From the NCBI GenBank assembly GCA_963846495.1, contig CAWJWP010000016.1, forward strand, positions 596,598 through 660,597: DNA of 64,000 bases, in the 5' to 3' direction. The translations under genes were made by a program, and so were the position numbers. This document shows positions 25,048 to 35,635 of the stretch, one piece after another; the first letter of the stretch is position 1; every line of letters starts with the position of its first letter. The notes under the pieces were generated by a model. The model saw only the letters and a program-made list of their open reading frames with translations, did no database searches and was not told the DNA's origin. The stretch comes from DASYQD01 sp963846495. Lineage in GTDB: Bacteria; Acidobacteriota; Thermoanaerobaculia; Multivoradales; JAIOJS01.

Positions 25048-27258
25048 TTAGTTTTTCGCCGGAGTGCTTACCGTCGCCGGCTTCGGCGGGACGGGGAAGC
25101 CGCGCTGCTCGAGGAGCGCCGAGACTTCCGGATCGCGGCCGCGGAATTGGCGGTAGAGCTCGGCCTGGTCGACGGAGTCGCCGGCGGCGAGCATCTTCTT
25201 CATCTTCGCCGCCACCGCCGGGCTCCAGACGTCGCCGGTCTCTTCGAAGGCCTTCCAGCCGTCGGCCCCCATGGTGTCCGACCAGAGGTAGCTGTAGTAG
25301 CCGGCGGCGTAGCCCTCGCCGGTGAACAGGTGGTTGAACTGCGGCAGCCGGTGGCGCATGGCGACCTCCTTCGGCATGCCGATGCGCTCGAGGTCCTGGC
25401 GCTCGAAGGCGTCGGGGTCGACCTTGCCGTCGGGCAGGCTGTGCAGGTTCATGTCGACGATCGCCGCCGCCAGGTACTCGGCGGTGATGTAGCCCTGGTT
25501 GAAGGTGCGCGAGCGCTGCACCTTCTCGACCAGCGCCTTTGGCATCACCGCGCCGCTCTCGTAGTGGCGGGCGTAGCGGTCGAGCACCTCCGGCGTCAGC
25601 ACCCAGTTCTCGTGCACCTGCGACGGGAACTCGACGAAGTCGGTCGCCGTGTTGGTGCCGGCGAGGCTCTGGTAGGTGACGTTGCTCAGCAGGTCGTGCA
25701 ACGCGTGGCCGAACTCGTGGAACAGCGTCTGCGCGTCGTCGAGCGAGATGAGCACCTTCTCGCCCGGCTTGCCCTTGACGAAGTTGTTGTTGTTCGACAC
25801 CAGCGGCAGGATGGTGCCGCCGAAGTTGGCCTGCTGCCGGTAGGCGTTCTCCCACGCGCCCGAGCCCTTGCCGGGACGCGCGAAGTAGTCGCCGTAGAAG
25901 AGGCCGACGAGCTTGTCGCCGTCCTTCACCTCCCACACCCGCACGTCGGGGTGGAAGGTCGGCACCTTGCCGGTGATCTCGGTGAGCGTCAGGCCGTACA
26001 CCTTGTTGGCCATGAACATCGAGGCCTGGATCATGCTCTCGAGGTTGAAGTACGGCTTGAGCTCGTTCTGGTCGATGTCGTACTTCGCCTTGCGCACCTT
26101 CTCGGCGTAGTAGAGGTAGTCCCACGGCTCGATGGTGATGCCGGGCGTCTCCTTCTGCGCCACCGCCTGGAGGTCGGCGACCTCCTCCTTGACGCGCTCG
26201 ACGGTGGGCTTCCACACCGTCTCCATCAACGCGCGGGCGCGCTCGGGCGTCGCGGCCATGGTGTTGGAGAGCTTCCACGCCGCGTAGTTCGGATAGCCGA
26301 GGAGATGCGCCTTCTCGGCGCGCAGCGGCAGGATCTTGGCGATCGTGGCGTTGGTGTCGTTGGCGTTGCCGTTGTCGCCGCGGCTCTTGAACGCCTTCCA
26401 CACCTTCTCGCGCAGGTCGCGGCGCGAGGAGTAGGTGAGGAACGGATCGACCATCGAGCGGGTGTTGACGACCGCCCACTTGCCGGCGAGCTTGCGCTCC
26501 TCGGCCGCCGCCTTGAACCCGTCGACGAGCGCCTCGGGCAGGCCGGCGAGGTCGGCCTCCGAGTCGATCACGATCCAGCTGTCCTCGTCCTCGAGCACCT
26601 TCTGCCCGAACGCGGTGTAGAGCCCGGCGAGCTCCTGGTTGATCGCCGCCAGCCGCTCCTTCTCCTTGGCGCCGAGCTTGGCGCCGAGGCGGGAGAAGTT
26701 GTTGTAGGTGCGCCAGAGGAGGCGCTGCTGCTCGGGGGTGAGCTGCTGGCGCTCCGGCGAGTCCCAAACCGCCTGGATGCGGGCGAAGAGGGCGCCGTCG
26801 AGGAGGATCTCGTCGTTGGCGGCGGCCAGCTTCGGCGACCAGTCGCGCTCGACCGCCTGGAAGGCGTCGTCCTTCAAGCTGCTCGACCAGGTGCCGTACA
26901 TCGAGCCGACGCGCGCCATGGTGGCGCCGGCGCGCTCGAGCGCCTCGATGGTGTTGGCGAAGGTCGCCTTCTCGGGATTCGTCTTGATCGCCGCGATCTC
27001 GGTGCGCCGCTCGGCGAGGGCCGCCTCGAGCGCCGCCGGGAAGAGCTCCGGCTTGATCTTGTCGAAGGCCGGCACGCCGCCGTAGGGGCCGGACCAGGGA
27101 GCGAGCAGCGGATTGCTCGACGCCGCGGCAGCCGCTGCGGCCGGCTTGGCCTCGGAGCCGGGAGCGGGGTCGGGCTTGGCGACGTCGGTGGCGGCGAGCA
27201 CGGCGGGGATCATGGCGCAGGCGACGAGCAGTGGCGAGGCGACTTTGGCGATCCGCAT
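25048..27258 (-). CDS. M3-family zinc oligopeptidase / peptidyl-dipeptidase, secreted
   Basis: Intact 736-residue metallopeptidase of the thimet oligopeptidase/Dcp family. An N-terminal signal peptide (MRIAKVASPLLVACAMIPAV then LAA) and Ala/Pro-rich linker indicate export. The zinc motif HEFGHALH is at residues 514-521, with the third ligand expected in the following FVEFPSQVHENW segment; the C-terminal block FTGEGYAAGYYSYLWSD, which closes the substrate site, is conserved. It degrades short peptides in the periplasm or outside the cell. Monocistronic, convergent with the TIR gene, with ATG at 27258. No frame errors, which shows that not all long genes here are affected. Confidence 0.92.
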   Translation of the reverse strand: MRIAKVASPLLVACAMIPAVLAATDVAKPDPAPGSEAKPAAAAAAASSNPLLAPWSGPYGGVPAFDKIKPELFPAALEAALAERRTEIAAIKTNPEKATFANTIEALERAGATMARVGSMYGTWSSSLKDDAFQAVERDWSPKLAAANDEILLDGALFARIQAVWDSPERQQLTPEQQRLLWRTYNNFSRLGAKLGAKEKERLAAINQELAGLYTAFGQKVLEDEDSWIVIDSEADLAGLPEALVDGFKAAAEERKLAGKWAVVNTRSMVDPFLTYSSRRDLREKVWKAFKSRGDNGNANDTNATIAKILPLRAEKAHLLGYPNYAAWKLSNTMAATPERARALMETVWKPTVERVKEEVADLQAVAQKETPGITIEPWDYLYYAEKVRKAKYDIDQNELKPYFNLESMIQASMFMANKVYGLTLTEITGKVPTFHPDVRVWEVKDGDKLVGLFYGDYFARPGKGSGAWENAYRQQANFGGTILPLVSNNNNFVKGKPGEKVLISLDDAQTLFHEFGHALHDLLSNVTYQSLAGTNTATDFVEFPSQVHENWVLTPEVLDRYARHYESGAVMPKALVEKVQRSRTFNQGYITAEYLAAAIVDMNLHSLPDGKVDPDAFERQDLERIGMPKEVAMRHRLPQFNHLFTGEGYAAGYYSYLWSDTMGADGWKAFEETGDVWSPAVAAKMKKMLAAGDSVDQAELYRQFRGRDPEVSALLEQRGFPVPPKPATVSTPAKN

Positions 27259-27381
27259 GAGTCGGGGTTCTCCGTCGGAGCGAGGTTGAGGCTGACGCGC
27301 GGCGGACGACGTCGCGCCGGCGCACTGGGCTCGAGGAAGGCGGCCCGGGACAGCTGAGCGCCCCGGTGAGATACGAAGCCA

Positions 27382-27440
27382 GCGGCGGAGGGTTGCCTCC
27401 GCCGCAGCCTCTAAGCCAGGGCGGAGGGTTGCTCCGCCCT
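27382..27440 (-). terminator. Two tandem GGAGG-TTG-CCTCC hairpins
   Basis: Two consecutive hairpins: GCGGCGGAGG (27382-27391)/CCTCCGCCGC (27396-27405) and AGGGCGGAG (27418-27426)/CTCCGCCCT (27432-27440), both with GTTG-type loops. They lie downstream of the SRPBCC gene and upstream of the M3 peptidase gene on the minus strand. The core resembles that of the terminator at 973-1001. No T-run; a terminator or a dispersed palindromic repeat. Confidence 0.5.
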
Positions 27441-27498
27441 GCTTGAAAGCGCGAAGCGGCGGGAGTCTATTCCTCCGGCGGCTGCCTCGACGCAGGCT

Positions 27499-27928
27499 TC
27501 AGTGCTCGACGACTTTCTTCAGCCCGTCGAGCATCGTCGCCCAGTTCTTCTCGGAGTGCTCGCGGGCCTCTGCCGTCGCGTTGTTGTCCTGCGACAGCGA
27601 AACGCGCGTCTGTCCATCCTGTTCGGCGAGCTCGATCTTCACCCGGTGGTAGCTCTCCGGCGCGTCGGGCTCGCCCGAGAGCGGGCTGTAGTGGGTGTAC
27701 TCGAGGATCGCGGCCGGGCTCGATGCGCACGATCTCGCCCTTGTCCTCGTACGCCTTGCCCTTCCATTCGCCCTTCCAGGTGATGGGGCTGCCTTCCTTC
27801 CAGTCCGAGACGACCTTCGACCCGAACATGTACTTCTCGATCGTCTCCGGAGTGACGAGGGCATCCCATACCTCGTCGACGGGAGCATCCACCTCGACCG
27901 CCGCCCGCGCCACGTGCCGTTCGCCCAT
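27499..27928 (-). CDS. SRPBCC/AHSA1-like domain protein (one frameshift)
   Basis: A ~143-residue START-like domain protein. The N-terminal frame (MGERHVARAAVEVDAPVDEV, then MFGSKVVSDWKEGSPITWKG) and the C-terminal frame (EYTHYSPLSGEPDAPESYHR ... NWATMLDGLKKVVEH) are joined by an extra G near 27718, between GEIVRIEP and AAILEYTHYS. This fold binds hydrophobic ligands or acts as an Hsp90-activator-like domain; no specific function can be given. Start ATG 27928 is preceded by GGGAGG. It follows the VOC gene after 14 nt, a common pairing (VOC plus AHSA1-like). Confidence 0.85.
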
Positions 27929-27942
27929 GATCGATGCCTCCC

Positions 27943-28326
27943 TCACTCGCCGGCGATGGCGAGGATGTTGCCGTCGGGGTCCTTGAGCCAGGCCGCCTTC
28001 ATTTGCCCGCCCTCCGCCACGTGCACGTCGCCCTGGCGGGTCATCCCGGGAAGGTCGTAGTGCTCGAAGGCGACGCCCTTCGCCTTGAGCTTCTCGACGA
28101 CGGCGTCCACCTTGTCCCCGACCACCCAGGTGGCCGCCGTCGCTTCATTGGTGCCGGCGTACTGCGACGGGTAGACGAACAGAGTGGAGCTACCGCTCTT
28201 GTAGCTGAGCGATCCCTCCTCCTGGTCTTCCGTCGGCTCGAGACCCAAGGTTCCTTCGTAGAACCGCTTCGCCGCCTCCAAGTCCTTGACCGCAATCGTC
28301 GCCATGACGTCCGCTTTACCCAACAT
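27943..28326 (-). CDS. VOC/glyoxalase-fold protein
   Basis: A 127-residue vicinal-oxygen-chelate fold protein: VKDLEAAKRFYEGTLGLEPT at the N-terminus and AAWLKDPDGNILAIAGE at the C-terminus are typical. Metal-site positions look incomplete, so enzymatic activity is uncertain; relatives include glyoxalase-like and antibiotic-resistance proteins. ATG 28326 has GAGGAGG 5 nt upstream. Leads a two-gene unit with the SRPBCC gene. Confidence 0.85.
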   Translation of the reverse strand: MLGKADVMATIAVKDLEAAKRFYEGTLGLEPTEDQEEGSLSYKSGSSTLFVYPSQYAGTNEATAATWVVGDKVDAVVEKLKAKGVAFEHYDLPGMTRQGDVHVAEGGQMKAAWLKDPDGNILAIAGE

Positions 28327-28551
28327 GCCGACCTCCTCTCGCGCCGCCGCAGGGATCCGAGACGCGGGAGTACGAGTAATTCAAACCGTGCGCCAGCGTC
28401 CCGGGGACGGCTCGTTGCGGGGCCGATCTGCCGCTCCGGCGGTACGAAGCGAGCCGGGACGACGGGCGCGCGGCCGTCGGGACGAGTCCCCGCCCGCCGG
28501 CGATGAGCGCGCGCCCGCCGCGTCGGCGGGCACTAGTGTTCGAGCTCGGTC

Positions 28552-30246
28552 ATGGCGAAGAGGGAGCGCAACGGCTGCCGGCTCGGCGGGATCTTTGTCG
28601 TCCTGGCGTTGGTGGCGATCCCGCCCCGGGGCGCGCGGCAGGTGGAGGCCAACCGACCCCCTGCGCCTCGCTGCCCATCGTCGCCCGCGCCGACACCGCC
28701 CATTTCGAGGCGTTGATCGAAGGCGTCGCGCGCGGCTAGAACGCCAACCTCGCCGCCTCAAGCCGCTTGCCGCGACCGTGGCCGTCTACGTGAGCCGCCC
28801 AACAAGCGCTACCTCCCTCGCGCCGCTGTCGGTGCGTCGCGACGCCGCCGGCCACGAGCCGAGAGCATGCGCGGCAGCGGGCCTGTCGGAGCGGCGCGGA
28901 TTCGCCGAGTTCACCGCTCGTCGGGCGGCTGGCAGTGCCATGGCGTCGTCGCCATCGAGATCCGTGGCGGTCGCTCCTGCGCTGGCGAGAGACTGGTACG
29001 AGTCGTCGCTCCCCGACCAGGAGTGCGTCGGCCCGAGCGCCTTTTCTTCTCGTGCTGTGCCGGCTCCGCCCGACGCGGCGAACGCGGCGGCGCTGGCGCT
29101 AGTCCGCCGCGCCTGGCGGCGTCGGCGGCGAGCACGCTGGCGCGCGCTCGCGACGCTGGTGATCCGCGAGCAGATCCGGGACTTCGGCAACCACGAGAGC
29201 GCTCGCCCCCTGCCGCCGGTTCCCTTCGGCCGCCGCATGACGTGCTCCAGGTCGACTTCCGGACAGCGGGCAGGCTCGATATCCAGCCCGCTCTTCCCGC
29301 CTTCCCGGTCGATACGACGACCCTGTGGTCGGGCGAGCCGATCGAGACGCTCGACCAGCGCGCTCGCGAGCGCTCGGCACGCTCGGGCGACGGTGGTCGG
29401 CCGGGCGCCGCTCTCCGCCGGCTGCCGCAGGGGTGGCTCGTCGAAGCGGTGGAGAACGTGCCCAGCGTCGACTGTCGCCGCCGACGTGCCGCCGGCGACC
29501 CGCGTCGAGTACCGCCGGCCCGACCCGCAGGCGACGCGCTTCGGCTCGACGGCGACGGGCGACCGGTGGTGGCGACGTGCCCTACGGCGATCCCATCGGC
29601 GACACCGAGGCGATCCATGCTTCGCAGCTGGACTCGAGGTGCGGGGCATCGCCCTCCCCCGCCGTCGCTCGCTGGAGCAACAGGGCTTGTTGCGATTCGA
29701 GGTCACGCTCGACGTCGCGTTCGACTCCGTCCTCGCCGCGGACACGTTCACCCCGGCTGTCCCGTACCGCGCCGCCGAACCCACCACTCCCGAGCCGTCA
29801 CCGAGATCCGCCGTGGCTGCCTCACGCAGGTGGCGGGCTCGCCTCGACCGCTCGAAGAGCGTGTTCCTGGTCGAGCAACGCGACCGGTTCCTGGCCGTCC
29901 AGGCAGCGGAGACCGTGCCGGCGAGCGGGATCATGGACCGCGTCCTGCTGCCGTGGATCGACGTCCAGCGCACGTCGTCCAGGCCTGGTGCTCACGACCA
30001 CGCGAGGAGCGCGGCGCCGGAATCCGCGCCTCGACCGCGGGCGCCGAGGTGGCGGCACCGCCGAACGACCTCGCTGGTGAGTGGCCACGGCGCGACGTTC
30101 CGCCGTTCCCGCGCGCTCGGGCTGCGGTTGCGCCACTCAGTTTGCGCGCCATCGAAGGCCGCCAGGTCTGCGCGGAGCGCCGAGTGCCCGGTCGAGGTGG
30201 CGCCGCTCAAGGCGAGCCCGGGGCTGCACCGCAGCTCGCCGTCTAG
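28552..30246 (+). pseudogene. Unrecognised secreted protein, multiply frame-disrupted
   Basis: No single frame gives a plausible protein, but protein-like stretches follow one another on the plus strand in changing frames. A signal-peptide-like start at ATG 28552 (GCRLGGIFVVLALVAIPP) is followed by SLPIVARADTAHFEALIEGV, DVLQVDFRTAGRLDIQPALP then FPVDTTTLWSGEPIETLDQ, DVPYGDPIGDTEAIHASQL, and LLRFEVTLDVAFDSVLAADT. At least six frame changes are needed in 1.7 kb, far more than in neighbouring genes. I recognise no family. It may be a decayed gene or a badly sequenced stretch. The 225 bases before it hold only a short G/C hairpin (28513-28531). Confidence 0.4.
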
Positions 30247-30442
30247 TAGCGGCGGCGCGCCGCCCTCGTCGGCGACGGGCACTGGACCGACGTAACAGCA
30301 GACTCGCGCGACGCCGGGCCCGGCGCGGCGCCTGCTCGAGCTCCGCCGCAGCCCGCGGGCCGTCGAACGCCGCAGCCTCGGCCAACGTGCCACTCGCGCT
30401 CGCCGACGTCACGGCGGCGAAAGGCGATTGACGCCGGCGCCG

Positions 30443-31934
30443 CTAGGGCCGCGACGGCTCGAGGTCGACGCGGATCGATCGCCAGCGCTCCTGGTGGAAG
30501 CGGATGACGCTGAGCAGGCAGCGCGTGGCGTGGCCGAGCACGATCGCCAGCCAGATGTCGGCGGGATGCAGGCCGCGCACGGCGTTGAGGATCGCGCAGA
30601 GGCCGAGCGGCACCACGATCTGCGAGACGATCGAGATGAAGAGCGGCGAGCGGGTGTCGCCGGTGCCCTGCAGGCCGCCGGTGTAGGTGAGCGCCACGCT
30701 CACGAACAGCCCCGAGAGGCTCAGGTAGGCGAGCAGCTGCGTGCCGATGACGACGACCTCGGGCTCGTTCATGCCGAAGAGCCCGAGCAGCCGCTCGGGC
30801 ACGGTGAGGAAGAGGGTGCCGACGACGGCGGCGATGCCGAGCCCGATCGCCGCCGCCACCCGCACGCCGCGCACCGTGCGCTCCGGCTTGCCGGCGCCGA
30901 GGTTCTGACCGGCCACCGTGGCGCCGGCGCTCATCAGCGCTACCGAGGTCCAGGTGATGAGCGAGAAGAGCTGGTTGTAGCCGACCGCGTAGGCGGCCTG
31001 CGCCTGCGCGCTCTGCTCGAGCGAGCCGACGTAGCGCATGAGCAGCACGCCGCCGACGTTCATGGCGATGCCCTGCATCCCGGCTGGCAGCCCGAAACGG
31101 AAGAGCTGACGGATGACCTGCCAGTCCGGCCGCCAGTCCATGCCGCGGTGCCAGTGGACGACCAGGCGGCCCGAGCAGAGCAGCCAGATGCCGTAGCCGC
31201 TGACGATGGCGCCGGCGAGGACGGCGCCTATCGCCGCGCCGGCGGTGCCCATCGCCGGCACCGGCCCCCAGCCGCGGATGAAGAGCACGTTGAGCGCGAC
31301 GTTGAGCACCGTCAGCGCCACGCCCAGCCGCAACGGCGTGCGCACGTCGCCGGCCGAGCGCAGGGCGCCGCCGAGCATGAAGAAGAGCAGCATGCCGATG
31401 CTGAAGAGCGAACATCAGCCGCAGGTAGGGCAGCGCTTCGGCCTGCACCTCCGGCGCCGCGTTGACGAGCCGCAGCAGCGCCGGCGTCAGCAGCCAGCCG
31501 AGCGGCGCCAGGATCCCCAGGCAGAGGCCGATCGCGGCGAGGAACGCCTGGTAGACGGTGCGGTTCACCTTCTCCGGCTCGTTGGCGCCGGCGAAGCGGG
31601 CGACCAGCACGTTCATACCGGTGAACAGCGAGCTCACGAAGACGAGCACGACGAGGAAGATCTGCCACGACACGCCCATCGCGGCATTGGCGACGTAGCC
31701 GACGAAGCGCCCGACGAGCGCGTGGTCGACGATCCCCTGCAGCCCGCCGAAGACGTTCTGCAGCACCGTCGGCCAGGCGAGCATCCACACCGCCGCCGCG
31801 ATCGGGCCGTCGACGATCCGGCGGTCGAATCGGCGCCCTTTCGGCGCGCCGACCGCGGGCTCCGCCGCTGCCGAGTCATTCCCCGGCGCGCCGACTGCGG
31901 GCTCCGCCACTGGCTCGCTCTCCGGCTGGCTCAA
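30443..31934 (-). CDS. MATE-family efflux transporter (one frameshift)
   Basis: About 496 residues, twelve membrane helices expected. The N-terminal half (IVDGPIAAAVWMLAWPTVLQ, then VDHALVGRFVGYVANAAMGV) and the C-terminal half (GGALRSAGDVRTPLRLGVAL, PAGMQGIAMNVGGVLLMRYV, GGLQGTGDTRSPLFISIVSQ) are MATE signatures. MATE proteins expel cationic drugs and metabolites using Na+ or H+ gradients. One extra base near 31410 splits the frame after LPYLRLMF. Start taken as TTG 31934 overlapping the upstream MFS stop (TTGA), giving a Pro/Ala/Glu-rich cytoplasmic tail of ~45 residues with two repeated AEPAVGAP motifs. Confidence 0.88.
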
Positions 31935-33281
31935 CTCGGCAGGTCGGTCTGGCGCGGCTCGGGCAGCGCGAAGCTCGCGATGATGCCGATCACGGCCGCG
32001 GTGAGCGCGACGATGGCGCTCGCCTTCGCCAGCGCCGCCGGCGGGCTCGCCGCGGTGAGCTGGTTGGCGAGGTTGACGCTGATCCACGCCGCCGACGTGC
32101 CGATGAGGCGGCCGCCGACGTTGGCGGCGAAGCTCTCGCCGGTGCCGCGCAGATGCGTCGGATAGACGCGCGGGAGGTAGTTGCCCCAGAAGCTGAACTG
32201 CGCCACCGCCACGAAGCCGCAGAGCCATCAGGCCCCAGCGGAACGCCTCGGCGTCGAGCTTCATGGCGTTGAAGAAGAGCAGCGGGAAGACGACGAGCGC
32301 CGGTATCTGGAAGACGCGCAGCAGGCGTCGCCGCGAGAGGATGTGCACGGCGAGGATGGCGAGCGCGATACGGCCGAGCAGGCCTCCGACCTCCTGCAGC
32401 TTCTGCGTCCCGGCGACGACCTGCTGCTGCGCCGGCCGCTCGAGCGAGCGCACGTCCTCGAGCCCCGTCACGATGCGCGGCGCCTGCTGGATGGCGCCGA
32501 AGGCGAGGGCATAGCTGGCAGCCATCATGATCGTGGTGACGATCGTCGTGCGTCGCAGCTCGGGGCTGAAGAGCGCCGAGAACCGCGGCCGCGACAGCGT
32601 CCCCGCTTCCTTGCGGGCCCTCCATGCCGGCGACTCCGGCAGCCACGGCCGCACGATGAGCAGCGGCAGCGCCGGGATCAAGCCGGAGACCAGCGTGTAG
32701 CGCCAGGCCGAGTGCCCGCCGGCGATCTCGGGCAGCGCATCGGCGTGACGCACGACCCATCCGTAGACGAAGGCGACGAGCAGCCCGCCCAACGAGGAGA
32801 ACGCCTGGGTGTAGCCGAGCACGCGCTCGCGGCGAGCGGGCTCGGTGAAGAGCTCGGCCAGCCACGCCGTGCCGGCGACGAACTCGACGCAGACGCCGAC
32901 GAAGACGACGCAGCGCAGCGCCAAGAGCTGAGGGGCGCTGGTGACGAAGGCCGAGGCGAGCGCGCCACCGGCGTAGAGCAGGATGCTCCAGACGAGCACG
33001 CGGCGCCGCCCGAGCCGGTCCGTCAACCAGCCGCCGAGCAGGCCGAAGATGCCGCCGAAGATCGCCGGCACGTAGAAGAGCCGGCCCATCCAGACGTTGA
33101 TCTCCGGGCTGCCCGGCTTGACGCCGAGCAGCTCGGCGAGCGCCGGCGGGCCGACCAGCGGCAGCATCAGCAGCTCGTAGATGTCGAAGAGGAAGCCGAT
33201 CGCCGCGACGGCGCAGATCAGCCACTCCAGACCGGTGAGACGTAGCCCTCGTTCGGCTGCAGGCTCGGCCGTGTTCGCCAT
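31931..33281 (-). CDS. MFS transporter, metabolite:H+ symporter-like (one frameshift)
   Basis: About 450 residues with twelve predicted helices. The N-terminus LTGLEWLICAVAAIGFLFDI then YELLMLPL and the loop GGWLTDRLGRRRVLVW are MFS motifs of the sugar/aromatic-acid symporter type. A frame change near 32227 (before AVAQFSFWGNYLPRVYPTHL) disrupts the last third. The loop HLRGTGESFAANVGGRLIGT matches the family's second conserved motif. Substrate unknown. ATG 33281; coupled to the MATE gene. Confidence 0.86.
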
Positions 33282-33615
33282 GGGATCCCCTCGCTACGGT
33301 TGTTCCGCGGCCGCCCACGAGTCGGCCGGCCGCTCCACGACATGCGTGCTCGCCTGCGGCTCGCCCACGTAGTTCGCGGCGCTGCGTCACAGCTTGCTAC
33401 GGTCACCGCTCGCTACGGTTGCGGCGCGATGCTACTCCGCGCGGGCGGCTCCGGGGGGCGATGGAAACACGCGGGCCGGCGGTACGTAAAGCGGTGTAGC
33501 GTCGCCGAAGAACCGCGAAAGGCGCGCGAGCCGTGGTGTTGGGCTCTGCGCGCGGGCGTCGCGTCATCTCGGCCGCGTCGTCGACTGCTCGACGCGGCAC
33601 ACGGAGAATCCGACC
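33282..33615. other. Divergent intergenic region with GCTACGGT repeats
   Basis: 334 bases between the divergent MFS and propeller genes. It contains CGCTACGGTTG twice (near 33292 and 33411) and a related TGCTACGGTC (near 33395), possibly operator copies. No gene or clear promoter consensus was seen. Confidence 0.4.
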
Positions 33616-35578
33616 ATGGCCATCGATCAGACCGCGACTGCAACCGGCGAACGAGCTCCCGCGAAGCCCCTGCGACTGTGGCCCGGCGTCGTCGCCGCGG
33701 CACTGCTGGTGTTGCTGCGCTGGATCATCCCGACCCTTGCGCCCGAGTTGAAGATTGCGGGGATGCCCGCGCTGTTTTTCGGCGTGATGGCGTCGCTCGC
33801 CTTGACCCTCGTCATCGTCCTCTGGTGGGCGTTCCTGAGCCGCTCACCCGTGGCGCGAGCGCCTGCTCGCCCTCGCCATCCTCATCGCCGTCGTCGCAGT
33901 GACGCGCTTCGTCCTCGACCCGTCGATCGCCGGCGGCATGATGGGGCTGATGTTCTTCGTCTACGCCGTCCCCATCGTGGCGGTCGCCTTCGTCGTCTGG
34001 GCGGTGGCGAGCCGTCGCATGGCGTCGGGACCGCGGCGCGTGGCGTTGGTTGCGGTCCTCTTGCTCGCTTGCATCCCGTGGGCGTTCGTCCGCACGGGCG
34101 GCATCACGGGAGACGCCAAGTCGGAGTTCCACTGGCGGTGGACGAAGTCGCCCGAGGAGCTGCTGCTGGCGCGCGGCAACGACGCGACGCTCGCTCTGCC
34201 GCCGGCGGCTGCCGCCCCGGCTGCGCAGGCAGCCGACGAACGGGCGGGCGCGCCCGCTGGAGCTGAGTCGGCGGCGCCGTCGACGGCGGCCGGTTCGGCG
34301 CCGGCAGCAGCGGCTCCCGCCGCGGGTGCCGCGGCAGCAGGGGCTCCAGCCGCCAACGTCGCGTCCGGAACCGCGCCTGCGTCAGCACCAGCAGCGCCGC
34401 AAGCAGCTACGGCAACGGCAGCAGCGACGTCCGCGGACTGGCCAGGCTTCCGCGGCCCACGGCGCGACGGCATCGTGCGCGGCGTACGCATCGCCAGCGA
34501 CTGGTCGGCCTCGCCGCCGGTCGAGCTCTGGCGCCGGCCGATCGGCCCCGGCTGGTCCTCCTTCGCGGTGCGCGGCGACCTCGTCTACACCCAGGAGCAG
34601 CGCGGCGAGGAGGAGGTCGTCTCCTGCTACAAGCTGTCGACCGGCGAGCCGGTGTGGGGGCACCGCGACCCGGCCCGCTTCTGGGAGTCCAACGGCGGCG
34701 CCGGCCCACGCGGCACGCCGACCCTCCACGGCGGCCGCGTCTACGCGCTCGGCGCGACCGGCATCCTCAACGCGCTCGACGGCGACAGCGGCGCCGTCCT
34801 CTGGTCGCGCAACGCGGCCACCGACACCAAGACCGAGGTGCCGGGCTGGGGCTTCTCGAGCTCGCCGCTCATCTTCGAAGACGTCGTCATCGTCGCCGTC
34901 GAAGGCACGCTCGCCGCGTACGACCTCGCGACCGGCGCGCCGCGCTGGACCGGGCCGAAGGGCGGCGGCAGCTACAGCTCGCCCCACCTGTCGACGATCG
35001 GCGGCGTGCGGCAGGTCCTGCTGCTCAGCGGCTCGCAGGCGATGGGCGTCGCGCCCGCGGACGGCACCGTGCTGTGGAAGCACAAAGGCCTCGGCGGCGG
35101 CAACATCGTGCAGCCGGCGCTGACGGCGGACGGCGACGTCCTCGTCGGCACCATGGAAGGTCTCGGCCGCGTCGCCGTCGCGCGCGGCGCGGGCGGCTGG
35201 ACGGCGCAGGACCGCTGGACCTCGATCGGCCTCAAGCCCTACTTCAACGACTTCGTCGTCCACGAAGGCCACGCCTACGGCTTCGACGGCCGCTTCCTCT
35301 CCGCCATCGACCTCGCCGATGGCAAGCGCAAGTGGAAAGGCGGCCGCTACGGCTACGGCCAACTCGTCCTCCTGCCCGAGCAAGACCTGCTCGTCGTGCT
35401 GTCGGAAGAGGGCGAGCTCGGCCTCGTGCGCGCGACCCCCGACCAGTTCACCGAGCTCGGCCGCGTGCCGGCGATCAAGGGCAAGACCTGGAACCACCCC
35501 GTTCTCGTCGGCGACGTCCTGCTGGTGCGCAACGGCGAAGAGATGGCCGCCTTCCGGCTGGCGAGCGCGGGCGGCTGA
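33616..35578 (+). CDS. Membrane-anchored PQQ-type beta-propeller protein (one frameshift)
   Basis: About 654 residues. The N-terminal ~155 residues carry several membrane helices (VVAAALLVLLRWIIPTLAPE; MGLMFFVYAVPIVAVAFVVW; VALVAVLLLACIPWAFV). A ~90-residue Ala/Pro-rich linker follows, then a PQQ-like propeller starting DWPGFRGPRRDGIVRGVRIA, with the recurring A.DG...W motifs (LNALDGDSGAVLWSRN, AYDLATGAPRWTGP). These resemble outer-surface or periplasmic propellers that often replace enzymatic quinoprotein domains; no PQQ-binding enzyme is indicated. A frame change near 33855 lies between the first and second helices. Start ATG 33616 with GGAG 9 nt upstream. A remnant similar to its C-terminus lies at 40856-40956. 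Confidence 0.85.
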
Positions 35579-35635
35579 CAGCCGCGTCCTTCGCGCGCTC
35601 GGTGCAGAGTGGTCATGCTTGTGTAATGTCGATCG

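Noticed and set aside
24736..27357. An 870-codon plus-strand frame opposite the M3 peptidase
   Set aside because: His/Arg/Val-rich shadow of an intact metallopeptidase gene on the minus strand.
28286..30295. A 669-residue plus-strand protein as a single real gene
   Set aside because: Only parts of this frame look protein-like; better stretches lie in the two other plus frames, so I list the region as a frame-disrupted gene instead.
30243..33281. A 1012-residue MFS-MATE fusion
   Set aside because: Frame changes near 32227 and 31410 create it; separate start and stop codons with a TTGA overlap are present.
34190..34435. Ala/Pro-rich stretch as a simple-sequence repeat or recombination site
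   Set aside because: It is a low-complexity linker inside the propeller protein, with irregular codon use and no DNA-level periodicity.
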